41,130 nucleotides of DNA from Lachnospiraceae bacterium (GTDB taxonomy: Bacteria > Bacillota > Clostridia > Lachnospirales > Lachnospiraceae), in NCBI GenBank assembly GCA_029063085.1, contig JAIDOW010000050.1, forward strand, positions 1 to 41,130, written 5' to 3'. Shown here one piece after another: positions 1 through 7,342 of this stretch; positions within the stretch are counted from its first letter, which is position 1, and each line of letters starts with the position of its first letter. Both the position numbers and the translations under genes were made by a program. The notes below the pieces were generated by a model. That model was not told the origin of the DNA. It worked only from the letters and a program-made list of their open reading frames with translations, and did not search any database.

Positions 1-80
1 TTTTAATTAGTCGGCTGCGTCAGATGTGGATAATAGTCAGGTATGATAGTCTGTAGAAATTTGTTGGATGGAGAAATACC

Positions 81-187
81 ATGAGAGATTTTTATGATGT
101 AGTGACTTAAGATGTATAATTAGGGATTTTAAAAATGAGCCAATAGAAGATGAGGTAATTGAAAGAATTGGAATATTCTATAGTTGA
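81..187 (+). pseudogene. Nitroreductase-family N-terminal relic, frameshifted and truncated
   Basis: An ATG at 81 preceded by GGAG opens a frame reading MRDFYDVVT and then stops at 108-110. Shifting by one base at about 107-110 restores a frame reading RCIIRDFKNEPIEDEVIERI before a stop at 185-187. Joined, this matches the usual start of FMN-dependent nitroreductases (a DFY-VV--R--IRDF---P-EDE--ERI pattern), as if one base of a Ser codon had been lost. Nothing recognisable follows, so only about 33 residues of a roughly 170-200 residue enzyme remain. The next gene starts within 80 bp. The family call rests on pattern memory only. Confidence 0.6.
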
Positions 188-260
188 AAGAATGCTCAAA
201 AATGCTGGTAAGCTGTTGTATTTAGAATTCCAGATTATGTATAAGAAAGTGAGAAAAGTT

Positions 261-704
261 ATGACATTAAAAAAGCTGTCAATGACAGATAAGGATTTGA
301 TAACAATATTTTTTAAAGAGGTATTTACAAAAGCACCATGGAATGATGATTGGAGCGATGAGGAGCAGCTTGATCTATATATTATGGATTTGATTGGAAA
401 TCCTAATTCTATGACATTAGGATTTTTTGAGGATACAAAGATGGTTGGTTTAGCTATGGGATGTATCCGCCATTGGTATGAGGGAACAGAGTATCATATT
501 GATGAATTATGCATCTCTACCAATATGCAGGGAAAAGGAATCGGGACAGAATTTATCAAACAGATAGAGGGATATATGAAGACAGAAGGTTTAAGCAGAA
601 TTTTCTTACAAACGGACAGAGGTATGCCAGCGTATGAATTTTATAAAAAAAGAGGATTTGAGGAAATGCAAAACCATGTGTCATTTGTTAAATCGATGTT
701 ATGA
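261..704 (+). CDS. GNAT family N-acetyltransferase
   Basis: A 147-residue GNAT-fold acetyltransferase, transferring an acetyl group from acetyl-CoA to an unidentified amine. The acetyl-CoA loop is seen as QGKGIG (Q-x-x-G-x-G) after a beta strand ending in ELCIS, and the C-terminal part has the usual YEFYKKRGFE motif. The frame is open back to 159, but that stretch overlaps the nitroreductase relic. The ATG at 261, behind AGTGAGAAAAG, gives a protein starting MTLKKL, the normal GNAT beginning, so I chose it. It is followed after 25 bp by a DUF6881 gene. The substrate cannot be inferred. Confidence 0.85.
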   Translation: MTLKKLSMTDKDLITIFFKEVFTKAPWNDDWSDEEQLDLYIMDLIGNPNSMTLGFFEDTKMVGLAMGCIRHWYEGTEYHIDELCISTNMQGKGIGTEFIKQIEGYMKTEGLSRIFLQTDRGMPAYEFYKKRGFEEMQNHVSFVKSML

Positions 705-729
705 TTTTTAGTTACACAGGAGTTGTATT

Positions 730-1041
730 ATGGAATATATAAAATTTTTCTGGAAATATATTGATGAAGAAACACCTGTACTTTTGTTTTATGAGGTAGA
801 TGTTGATGAAGAAAGGTATGCTACCCGTATGATAGAGGTTTATAAAAATAGAACAATAAAAAAGATAACTGAAGAAGGTGTTCAGTTTATTACAGAGGCA
901 CCAGTCCCGACAGTAGATGAAATCAATATGGACAGTGATTTCTTTGCCTGTACTATTACAAGAGAAGAATTTGAGGAATTATATGATTCTGACGGAAAAA
1001 AATATAATGATTCAATAGAATTTCCAGTTAAACAAAAATGA
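730..1041 (+). CDS. DUF6881 domain protein
   Basis: A 103-residue soluble, acidic protein of unknown function. The start MEYIKFFWKY, the central YYEVD/ERYATRMIEVY-like stretch and the TEAPVPTVDEIN segment match the DUF6881 family as I remember it. There are no membrane segments or catalytic motifs. The start follows AGGAG at a normal distance. Its C-terminus lies 19 bp before the second GNAT gene, so the three genes from 261 to 1609 probably form one transcript. Proteins of this family are often found alone or in accessory or toxin-immunity-like neighbourhoods, but no toxin is visible here. Confidence 0.7.
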   Translation: MEYIKFFWKYIDEETPVLLFYEVDVDEERYATRMIEVYKNRTIKKITEEGVQFITEAPVPTVDEINMDSDFFACTITREEFEELYDSDGKKYNDSIEFPVKQK

Positions 1042-1060
1042 AAATGAGAAGGAGAATAGT

Positions 1061-1609
1061 GTGCAGTTAGTCAGAGTTACAAAAAGCATAAAAGAATATA
1101 AACAGATTAAAAAATTATACAGGCAGGTATTTCCATGGAAAGAAAGAGCTCCTTTTTTTCTTTTAATTAAGAAGGCTAAGCCTTCAGTTGCAGATTTCTG
1201 GGCTCTGTATGATGATGATAACTGGGTTGGGTTTACCTATGTTGTAAAAGGTGACGAATTGGCATATATCTTTTATCTGGCAATAAAGCCTGATGAACAG
1301 GGAAAAGGATACGGTGGAACAGTTTTAGAGATATTAAAGGATTATTATAAAGGCTGTAAGTTATTTCTGGCGTTAGAACCCCTTGATCAGACAGCAGATA
1401 ATTATGAGCAGCGTATAAAAAGACATTTATTTTATGAAAAATGCGGTCTTTCCGATATGCCATATAAGATAAAGGAAGCTTCAGTTATCTATGATATTAT
1501 GGGAATTGGAGGAGTTGTAGAACCTGAGGAGTATGGTGGGATGATGGAACATTATCTTGGAAAGTTTTATAAGGGATTTATAGATATGAAAATAATAAAG
1601 AATTCATGA
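1061..1609 (+). CDS. GNAT family N-acetyltransferase
   Basis: A 182-residue GNAT acetyltransferase starting at GTG behind AGAAGGAGAA. The strand IFYLAIKPD is followed by the acetyl-CoA loop EQGKGYGG, which is diagnostic. The C-terminal half (LFYEKCGL, then a lengthy tail) is longer than in the first GNAT of this window, and the two are not close paralogues. It resembles the uncharacterised GNAT proteins that sit next to small DUF genes in Firmicutes. The substrate is unknown. It is the last gene of the accessory patch; about 200 bp without a clear gene follow. Confidence 0.82.
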   Translation: MQLVRVTKSIKEYKQIKKLYRQVFPWKERAPFFLLIKKAKPSVADFWALYDDDNWVGFTYVVKGDELAYIFYLAIKPDEQGKGYGGTVLEILKDYYKGCKLFLALEPLDQTADNYEQRIKRHLFYEKCGLSDMPYKIKEASVIYDIMGIGGVVEPEEYGGMMEHYLGKFYKGFIDMKIIKNS

Positions 1610-1619
1610 GACATTTTGA

Positions 1620-1769
1620 AATAAGGGGAAATCTTTTTTAGGTAAAGTAGCTTTAAATAATATATGTTCAGATGAGAATTGGGATTTCAAGGATAACATT
1701 GTATTTGTGTTCGGTTTAATAATTGATGGGAGGTGGAAATGCAGCCATAGTGAGGCAGAAGAAAGCTGA
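1620..1769 (+). other. Open stretch between stops, possible gene remnant
   Basis: A 49-codon frame lies between a stop at 1617-1619 and a stop at 1767-1769, with no good start codon. It reads as plausible protein (KVALNNICSDENWDFKD, then a hydrophobic NIVFVFGLIIDG). It could be the tail of a degraded gene or chance. I see no family match. Confidence 0.2.
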
Positions 1770-1816
1770 AGCAGAATACAAAAGTATAAAAGCAAAAAAG
1801 TGAAGAGGAGAATTTT

Positions 1817-3283
1817 ATGGATAAGTTTTTTAAAATTACAGAGCGTGGCTCGACAATAAAGGCAGAGATTATTGGAGGATTAACTACTTTCTTTGCCATG
1901 GCATATATTGTATTTGTGAACCCAAATCAGGTGGCAGGAGAGGGTGCTTCCGGCTGGCTTGCACAGGCAATGGATAATGAAGCGGTTTCTGTTCAGCTGG
2001 GACAGATTTGGAATGCCGTTTTTGCTGCTTCCATTCTGGCAGCAGTGATCGGTACACTTCTTATGGCATTTCTTGCAAATATGCCTTTTGCACAGGCATG
2101 TGGTATGGGGCTGAATTCCTTTTTCTGCACGGTGTTTGTTGCAGGTGCCTGTTTTGGGGGAGTGGATGTTATTGAAGGATACCATGCAGGCATGGTTATT
2201 ATTTTTGTATCAGGACTAGTCTTTCTTGTCTTGTCCATAACTGGTGCGAGAGAGTATATTGCAAAGGCGATGCCGGATTGCCTGAAAAAAGCGATTCCTG
2301 CAGGTATTGGTCTTTTTATTGCCATGATTGGTATGAAAAATGCAGGGTTGATTCAGGATAATCCATATACATTTGTTCAGTTTGTGGATATTCATGGTGC
2401 TGTCAATGATGCAAAAGTAAATGGAACAGATTGGAAAATGTTAGTGGTTCCGGCAGTGGTCGCATTTGTGGGATTGCTGATTATTGCAGTTTTAGAACAT
2501 TATAAGGTAAAAGGCAGCGTGATCATTTCCATCCTTGTTTCTACGGTGCTGTATTATCTTTGTATGCTGACGGTTCCTAGCTTTGATTTAAGTGCAATTG
2601 GACAGATGTTTAAGGATTTCGGAGAAGTCGGCATTGTTGGGCTGTTTGATGGAAAAGCCTGGAGCGATGCGTTTATCGGAGCACCGGTTGGCGGTATATT
2701 TAATGCGGTTATGCTGATCATTACCTTCTGTCTGGTGGATATGTTTGATACAATTGGAACGCTATATGGTACAGCATCTCAGGCCGGAATGTTGGATGAA
2801 AATGGAGATCCGGTCAATGTCAACAAATCCATGCTTTGTGATTCTATCGCAACAGTAGCAGGTGCAGCATTGGGAACATCTACCTGTACTACATTTGTGG
2901 AATCCTCTTCCGGTGTGGCAGCAGGTGCAAGAACAGGTTTCGCCAGTGTAGTAACCGCTATCTGCTTTACCCTTTGTCTGTTTTTAAGTCCACTTGCCAG
3001 TATCATTCCAAGTGCTGCAACGGCTCCCGCTTTAATATATGTTGGTGTGCTGATGATGAAGAGTTTTGCACAGGTGGATATGCATGATATCACATCTGCT
3101 GTGCCTGCTTTTTTAGCACTGATTATGATGCCGCTTACTTATTCTATTGCAAATGGTATTGGTATCGGAGCGATTGCATATGTGATCATTGCTCTGTTTA
3201 CTGGTAAATATCATAAAAAGGATATTGTGATTACGATTATTGCAGCATTATTTGTATTAAAATTTATTTTTGTGACGATGTAA
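1817..3283 (+). CDS. NCS2 family purine permease (AzgA/PbuG-like)
   Basis: A 488-residue inner-membrane transporter with about 12-14 hydrophobic segments, predicted to import a nucleobase such as hypoxanthine, guanine or adenine by proton symport. The N-terminal signature GGLTTFFAMAYIVFVNP, the segment ACGMGLNSFF, the region VDMFDTIGTLYG and the ESSSGVAAGARTG motif are typical of the AzgA/PbuG branch of NCS2. Length matches the family (about 430-490). The start follows AAGAGGAG. I looked for a purine riboswitch upstream and saw none. An intrinsic terminator follows directly. Which base it carries cannot be told from sequence alone. Confidence 0.92.
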   Translation: MDKFFKITERGSTIKAEIIGGLTTFFAMAYIVFVNPNQVAGEGASGWLAQAMDNEAVSVQLGQIWNAVFAASILAAVIGTLLMAFLANMPFAQACGMGLNSFFCTVFVAGACFGGVDVIEGYHAGMVIIFVSGLVFLVLSITGAREYIAKAMPDCLKKAIPAGIGLFIAMIGMKNAGLIQDNPYTFVQFVDIHGAVNDAKVNGTDWKMLVVPAVVAFVGLLIIAVLEHYKVKGSVIISILVSTVLYYLCMLTVPSFDLSAIGQMFKDFGEVGIVGLFDGKAWSDAFIGAPVGGIFNAVMLIITFCLVDMFDTIGTLYGTASQAGMLDENGDPVNVNKSMLCDSIATVAGAALGTSTCTTFVESSSGVAAGARTGFASVVTAICFTLCLFLSPLASIIPSAATAPALIYVGVLMMKSFAQVDMHDITSAVPAFLALIMMPLTYSIANGIGIGAIAYVIIALFTGKYHKKDIVITIIAALFVLKFIFVTM

Positions 3284-3292
3284 TGTTACTGT

Positions 3293-3340
3293 AAATCCCT
3301 TGTTTTGGCGTGGGTAATTATGCCGGGCAGGGGATTTTTT
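3293..3340 (+). terminator. Intrinsic terminator after the NCS2 permease
   Basis: AAATCCCTTG (3293-3302) pairs with CAGGGGATTT (3328-3337) with one G-T pair, and a T-run reaches 3340. It lies 10 bp after the permease stop codon. Confidence 0.8.
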
Positions 3341-3414
3341 ATATGGAAGGCATATATATTGAGACTGCAAAAAGAGAAGGGGACAGGAATCTTACATAAA
3401 TTGTATTTATGTGG

Positions 3415-3423
3415 CATACGTTA
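3415..3423 (+). promoter_or_regulatory. Possible sporulation sigma -10 element (sigma-K/E-like)
   Basis: CATACGTTA matches the CATANNNTA pattern known for sigma-K -10 elements and partly the sigma-E one. It lies 28 bp before a LysM-GH18 gene of the spore-germination type. No convincing -35 is seen at the right distance, and a sigma-A reading (TTGTAT with a TTATAA-like -10) is also possible. Confidence 0.3.
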
Positions 3424-3451
3424 TTATAACAATGCTGGATGATAATATGGT

Positions 3452-4714
3452 ATGGAAATATATGTAGTAAAACAGGGAGATACCCTGCAAGGTATTGCAA
3501 CAGAGTTTGGGGTGTCAGTTGCCCGTTTGGCATATGACAATGAACTGGAAGGAGAACGCCTGGTGGTTGGTCAGTCATTGATTATACTGAGACCACAGAC
3601 AGTATATACCATTGAAGACGGAGATACCCTGCAAAGTATTGCAGACCGGTTTCAGACAACAGTGTTAAAACTGGTACGGAACAACTCATATCTCCTAAAT
3701 GAGGATTTTTTGCTGCCGGGCAGGCAGATTGTGATTTCCTATGAGGCGGCAGAGCAGAGGGATATCGAGATTTTTGGATATGCTTATGCATTTATTCAGG
3801 AAGCTGTCTTGGAGGAAAGCTGTCTTTATATACAGGAATTACTACCATTTTCTTATGGTTATAATGAAGATGGTTCTTTGATTCCCATGAATGACGACAG
3901 GCTGCTGGCAACGGCGGTACACTTTGGTAATCGGAAAAGAATGGTCATTACACCTCTTGACCGATATGAGAGGTTTAATAATCAGTTGGTGGTAAGGCTT
4001 CTCTCAGACTTGCAGATGAGAGACACTTTACTGGACAATATATTGCAGACAATGCAGACAAAAGGATATGAAGCCTTGGATATTGATTTTGAATTTATTC
4101 CCGGAGAGTACAGGGATTCCTATGTGGCATTTATTGCAGAGGCGAGAAACAGACTAAATGCGGAGGGATATACGGTAAGTGTTGCAGTACCTCCGAAGAT
4201 ATCAGATGACCAGCCGGGACTTTTATATGAGGGTATAGATTATGCGGCTATTGGAAATGCTGCGGACAGTGTTTTTTTGATGACATATGAATGGGGATAT
4301 AAATATGGTCCGCCCATGGCGGTTGCGCCTATCCCAAGTGTCAGAAGGGTATTAGACTATGCAGTTTCTGTAATTCCCAGAGAAAAGATTGATATGGGAA
4401 TTCCCAATTATGCATATGACTGGCCGCTTCCTTATGAAAGAGATGTGACGGAAGCAGAAACGATCGGAAATCTTCAGGCAGTCAGAAGAGCGGCATTATT
4501 TGGAGCAGAAATATTATATGATGAGGAAGCACAGGCACCATATTTTTATTATACAAGAGATGGAGTTGCCCATGTTGTATGGTTTGAAGATGTGAGGAGC
4601 ATCCAGGCTAAATATGATTTGATTGCAGAGTATGGATTTAGAGGAGGTGGATATTGGAATCTTATGCGGGAGTTCCGCCAGAATTGGATGTATGTAAACC
4701 AGATTATCGGATAA
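3452..4714 (+). CDS. LysM-GH18 protein, spore cortex-lytic SleL/YaaH-like
   Basis: A 420-residue protein with two LysM peptidoglycan-binding domains (about residues 3-46 and 50-95; each has the DTLQ-IA--F pattern) followed by a GH18 barrel (about 105-420). The catalytic DxxDxDxE-like strand is seen as LDIDFEF near residue 212, with the acid Glu retained. Later barrel strands include VFLMTYEWG and a C-terminal GGGYWNLMR. This layout is that of SleL/YaaH-type N-acetylglucosaminidases that degrade spore cortex fragments during germination. There is no signal peptide, as in SleL, which is placed in the coat layers by the mother cell. The spore protein gene at 12.9 kb supports a spore former. Its role is inferred from domain order. 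Confidence 0.85.
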   Translation: MEIYVVKQGDTLQGIATEFGVSVARLAYDNELEGERLVVGQSLIILRPQTVYTIEDGDTLQSIADRFQTTVLKLVRNNSYLLNEDFLLPGRQIVISYEAAEQRDIEIFGYAYAFIQEAVLEESCLYIQELLPFSYGYNEDGSLIPMNDDRLLATAVHFGNRKRMVITPLDRYERFNNQLVVRLLSDLQMRDTLLDNILQTMQTKGYEALDIDFEFIPGEYRDSYVAFIAEARNRLNAEGYTVSVAVPPKISDDQPGLLYEGIDYAAIGNAADSVFLMTYEWGYKYGPPMAVAPIPSVRRVLDYAVSVIPREKIDMGIPNYAYDWPLPYERDVTEAETIGNLQAVRRAALFGAEILYDEEAQAPYFYYTRDGVAHVVWFEDVRSIQAKYDLIAEYGFRGGGYWNLMREFRQNWMYVNQIIG

Positions 4715-4726
4715 GGGAATAAAACA

Positions 4727-4766
4727 GGAGCTGCTGCATTAAAAAATTTCTTAGTGCAGCAGCCCC
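4727..4766 (-). terminator. Shared hairpin terminator between convergent genes
   Basis: GGAGCTGCTGCA (4727-4738) pairs with TGCAGCAGCCCC (4755-4766). The pairing is best when read on the minus strand, where the one mismatch becomes G-U and TGTTTTATT follows, so it mainly ends the ptb-buk transcript. It can also serve the LysM-GH18 gene (ATGCTTTTG follows on the plus strand). Confidence 0.78.
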
Positions 4767-4789
4767 ATGCTTTTGTATTCATATTAATC

Positions 4790-5857
4790 TTAATATTCTC
4801 TGGCTTCTTCCTCTTTGTTCATTACACGGATTGCACCCTGTGCAAGAGCGAGTAATTCGTCCTCACCGGGATATACAGTGAATTCTGCGATGAAACCAAT
4901 CTTTTCCTTTAAAGCATCAATGGTTTCTGAATTATATGCAATCCCGCCGGTACAGATAATCTGATCCACTTTGCCGTTAAGAACGGCAGCCATGGCACCG
5001 GCATCTTTTGCGATTTGATAATGGAAAGCATCAATTAAATCTGCTGCTTCCTGATTACCCTCTGCTTTCATTTTCATTAAGTCCCGCATATCATTGGTTC
5101 CGATATACCCGTTGAATCCGCCATTGCCACAGATTTTTTTGTAGATTTCTTTTTCTGTATATTTGCCGGAATAGCATAGCTTAATTAAATCGCCAACGGG
5201 GACAGTACCGGCACGTTCTGGAGAAAATGCTCCTTCGCCGTCTAAAATGTTGTTTACATCGACTACTTTACCATTTTTATGGGCGCCTACGGAAACTCCG
5301 CCCCCCATGTGAATCACGATTAAGCTTAAGGAGTCGTAAGATTTACCGGTTTCTTTTGCATAGCGTTTTGCAACAGCTTTCTGATTCAGGGCATGGAAAA
5401 TGCTTCTTCTGGGAAGCTCAGGCATACCAGAATATCTGGCAACCGGTTCTAATTCATCCACTACCACAGGATCGACGATATAGGAAGGGATGCCTACTTC
5501 ATCTCCAATCTCCTTTGCTAAGATTCCGCCAAGATTGGAAGCGTGCTGTCCCTGCTTGCCGATTTTTAAATCTTCCAATAGAGCTTCTGTTACAGAATAA
5601 GTACCACCAGGAATAGGTTTTAATAATCCGCCGCGACCGACAACCACATCTAAAGTTTTAATGTCAAAATTCTTTTCTTTTAAAACGTCTAAAATTACAT
5701 CTTTGCGGAAGTCTTTTTGGTCGATGATAGAAGCATATTTTGCAATTTCTTCCGTTGGATGTCTTAGCGTTTCTTCAAATATCTGCTTTTCATCTTCATA
5801 TACACCAATCTTGGTAGAAGTAGAACCTGGATTAATAATTAAAATACTATAAGCCAT
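4790..5857 (-). CDS. buk: Butyrate kinase
   Basis: A 355-residue acetokinase-family enzyme converting butyryl phosphate and ADP to butyrate and ATP, the energy-conserving last step of one butyrate pathway. The N-terminal phosphate-binding motif [12 protein letters not shown], the [14 protein letters not shown] segment and the late ICTGGIAYN motif are characteristic. Length is that of known butyrate kinases (about 355). A longer frame extends to 5923, but the ATG at 5857 sits behind a perfect AAGGAGG and yields [11 protein letters not shown], so that start was chosen. It follows ptb on the same strand with a 114 bp gap holding a hairpin. Branched-chain acyl phosphates may also be substrates. 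Confidence 0.95.
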   Translation of the reverse strand: MAYSILIINPGSTSTKIGVYEDEKQIFEETLRHPTEEIAKYASIIDQKDFRKDVILDVLKEKNFDIKTLDVVVGRGGLLKPIPGGTYSVTEALLEDLKIGKQGQHASNLGGILAKEIGDEVGIPSYIVDPVVVDELEPVARYSGMPELPRRSIFHALNQKAVAKRYAKETGKSYDSLSLIVIHMGGGVSVGAHKNGKVVDVNNILDGEGAFSPERAGTVPVGDLIKLCYSGKYTEKEIYKKICGNGGFNGYIGTNDMRDLMKMKAEGNQEAADLIDAFHYQIAKDAGAMAAVLNGKVDQIICTGGIAYNSETIDALKEKIGFIAEFTVYPGEDELLALAQGAIRVMNKEEEAREY

Positions 5858-5879
5858 TTGTATATCCTCCTTATATTGA

Positions 5880-5913
5880 GCACTTAATAAGCAGTAATCT
5901 GCGAATTTAGTGC
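5880..5913. repeat. Hairpin in the ptb-buk spacer
   Basis: GCACT (5880-5884) pairs with AGTGC (5909-5913), continued by AAT/ATT. An inner GCAG (5891-5894)/CTGC (5899-5902) stem has a TAAT loop. It lies 23 bp upstream of the buk start. It could stabilise or process the two-gene mRNA; it has no T-run and so is not a terminator. Confidence 0.5.
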
Positions 5914-5971
5914 AAAAATACACTATAGACCACTTTGCGAGGTATTTTGAGCTTAGTGGGCAAAGCGCTTC

Positions 5972-6889
5972 TTACTGTTTGTTCATTGCTTCGGCAACGA
6001 CTGCACCAACAGCAATGGAATTTACCTTAGTCTCAAAATCATCGGAACGAGAGGTTAAGATAACAGGTGCTTTTGTACCGGTTAAGATATTGCCGTTTGT
6101 AACCTTTGCGTTGTGAACAAGTGCTTTATAGGTAATGTTGCCTGCATGGATATCAGGGAATAATAAGATATCAGCATCACCGACAATTTTACGATCGGTT
6201 GCTCCCTTATGTTTGGCAGCCTCTGAATCGATTGCGAGATCATAAGAAAGAGGACCGTCCACGATACATCCGGTAATCTTACCTTCTTCATTCATTTTAG
6301 TAAGTTCAGCAGCATCAACCGTGACAGGCATTTTAGGATTGACTACTTCAACAGCAGCAAGAGGAGCCACTTTTGGACACTCAATACCGCATGCATGGGC
6401 AATTTCAACTGTATTGCGGATGATATTTGCTTTTGCTTCCAAATCAGGATATGGAATAAATGCAACATCGCTTAAAAACAATAATCCGTCATGACCTTCA
6501 ATGTCGAAGATACATACGTGGGACAGGGTTTTGTCTGTACGGAGTCCAACTTCTTTGTCCAGTACACTCTTTAAGAAAGATTTGGTATCGATTAAGCCTT
6601 TCATATACATATCCGCTTTGCCGTCATGGACTAATTTGACAGCTGTCAGTGCAGCTTCATATGTATCCTCTACATTGATGATTTCGTAATCAGATAAATC
6701 CATGTTAATGGAAGCAGCGACTTCTTTGATCTTTGCCTCATCCCCAACTAAAACAGCTTCAGCAATCCCTCTTTTTTTTGCTTCGGCAACAGCCTCTAAA
6801 ACGGCATCATCCTGTGCAACGGCAACAGCAACTTTCTTTGTGCTGCAGGCTGCAACTTTTGCAAGTAAATCGTCAAAAGTTTTTGTCAT
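5972..6889 (-). CDS. ptb: Phosphate butyryltransferase
   Basis: A 305-residue member of the phosphate acetyl/butyryltransferase family, converting butyryl-CoA and phosphate to butyryl phosphate. Visible family features include MYMKGLIDTKSFLKSVL, LSDVAFIPYPDLE, an IVDGPLSYDLAIDSEAA block near the C-terminal third, and DILLFPDIHAGNITYKAL. Length equals that of clostridial Ptb. The start follows GAGGTG. It is the first gene of a ptb-buk operon with a sigma-A promoter at 7015-7043. Together the pair marks the butyrate kinase route, as opposed to the butyryl-CoA:acetate CoA-transferase route used by many gut relatives. Activity on other acyl-CoAs is possible. Confidence 0.95.
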   Translation of the reverse strand: MTKTFDDLLAKVAACSTKKVAVAVAQDDAVLEAVAEAKKRGIAEAVLVGDEAKIKEVAASINMDLSDYEIINVEDTYEAALTAVKLVHDGKADMYMKGLIDTKSFLKSVLDKEVGLRTDKTLSHVCIFDIEGHDGLLFLSDVAFIPYPDLEAKANIIRNTVEIAHACGIECPKVAPLAAVEVVNPKMPVTVDAAELTKMNEEGKITGCIVDGPLSYDLAIDSEAAKHKGATDRKIVGDADILLFPDIHAGNITYKALVHNAKVTNGNILTGTKAPVILTSRSDDFETKVNSIAVGAVVAEAMNKQ

Positions 6890-6925
6890 TTTTGTACACC
6901 TCGTTTAATTATTTTTGTTTGGTAT

Positions 6926-6983
6926 TTGCGAAATTCTATTCTTTGACCGTTCATTGTTACTGAAATATTAGGGAGTTTCGCAA
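6926..6983. repeat. Separated inverted repeat in the ptb leader
   Basis: TTGCGAAA (6926-6933) and TTTCGCAA (6976-6983) are perfect 8-base inverted copies 42 bp apart, within the predicted 5' leader of ptb. They could be paired operator half-sites or the base of an RNA stem. Confidence 0.4.
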
Positions 6984-7014
6984 TTACCCTTTTTATAAAT
7001 ATTATTCAAAAAAT

Positions 7015-7043
7015 ATAGTACCACCTTGACAGATTTTGGTCAA
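7015..7043 (-). promoter_or_regulatory. Sigma-A promoter of ptb-buk
   Basis: On the minus strand, TTGACC (-35; 7038-7043) and TACTAT (-10; 7015-7020) are separated by exactly 17 bp. Transcription would start near 7008, giving a leader of about 118 nt before ptb. Confidence 0.65.
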
Positions 7044-7045
7044 GG
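7024..7045. promoter_or_regulatory. Palindrome overlapping the ptb -35 box
   Basis: CCTTGAC (7024-7030) and GTCAAGG (7039-7045) form a perfect 7+7 inverted repeat with an 8 bp centre that covers the -35 box and part of the spacer of the ptb promoter. The position suggests a repressor operator. The regulator is not identified. Confidence 0.45.
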
Positions 7046-7181
7046 CAATTCCTGTGAGAATCTTAAGGGGATTGCACGTGAAAGATGAAAGAAAATCATG
7101 TATCAAACAGGAAAAAAACGCAATATCTTGTATTATGAAAAAATTGGGATGATAGAAATTGTGAAATTGTGGAAAAAATCT

Positions 7182-7210
7182 TTTCATTTTAGGTAAGATA
7201 TGCTATACTG
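7182..7210 (+). promoter_or_regulatory. Extended -10 sigma-A promoter of the giant surface protein
   Basis: TTTTCA (7182-7187), a 17 bp spacer and TGC-TATACT (-10 at 7205-7210). The TGn extension compensates for the weak -35. The start codon lies about 125 nt downstream of the expected transcription start. The 453 bp between ptb and this gene hold only these divergent promoters and the palindromes listed; no gene is seen. Confidence 0.6.
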
Positions 7211-7342
7211 ACATCAAATAAGGTTTATTTATATATTTTTTATAAAACATCAACCTGGTTTTGTGAAAAGTATTAAATATAATACATAGAAAGACGATAA
7301 TATAAGAATATAGGCAGTTTATTAAAATATGAGGTGATTGGA

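Noticed and set aside
1610-1816. Purine riboswitch upstream of the NCS2 permease
   Set aside because: The conserved loop and junction sequences of the purine aptamer are not seen and no terminator switch is present.
5227-5616. 129-codon plus-strand frame inside buk
   Set aside because: It is antisense to a clearly real butyrate kinase and has no ribosome site or family pattern.
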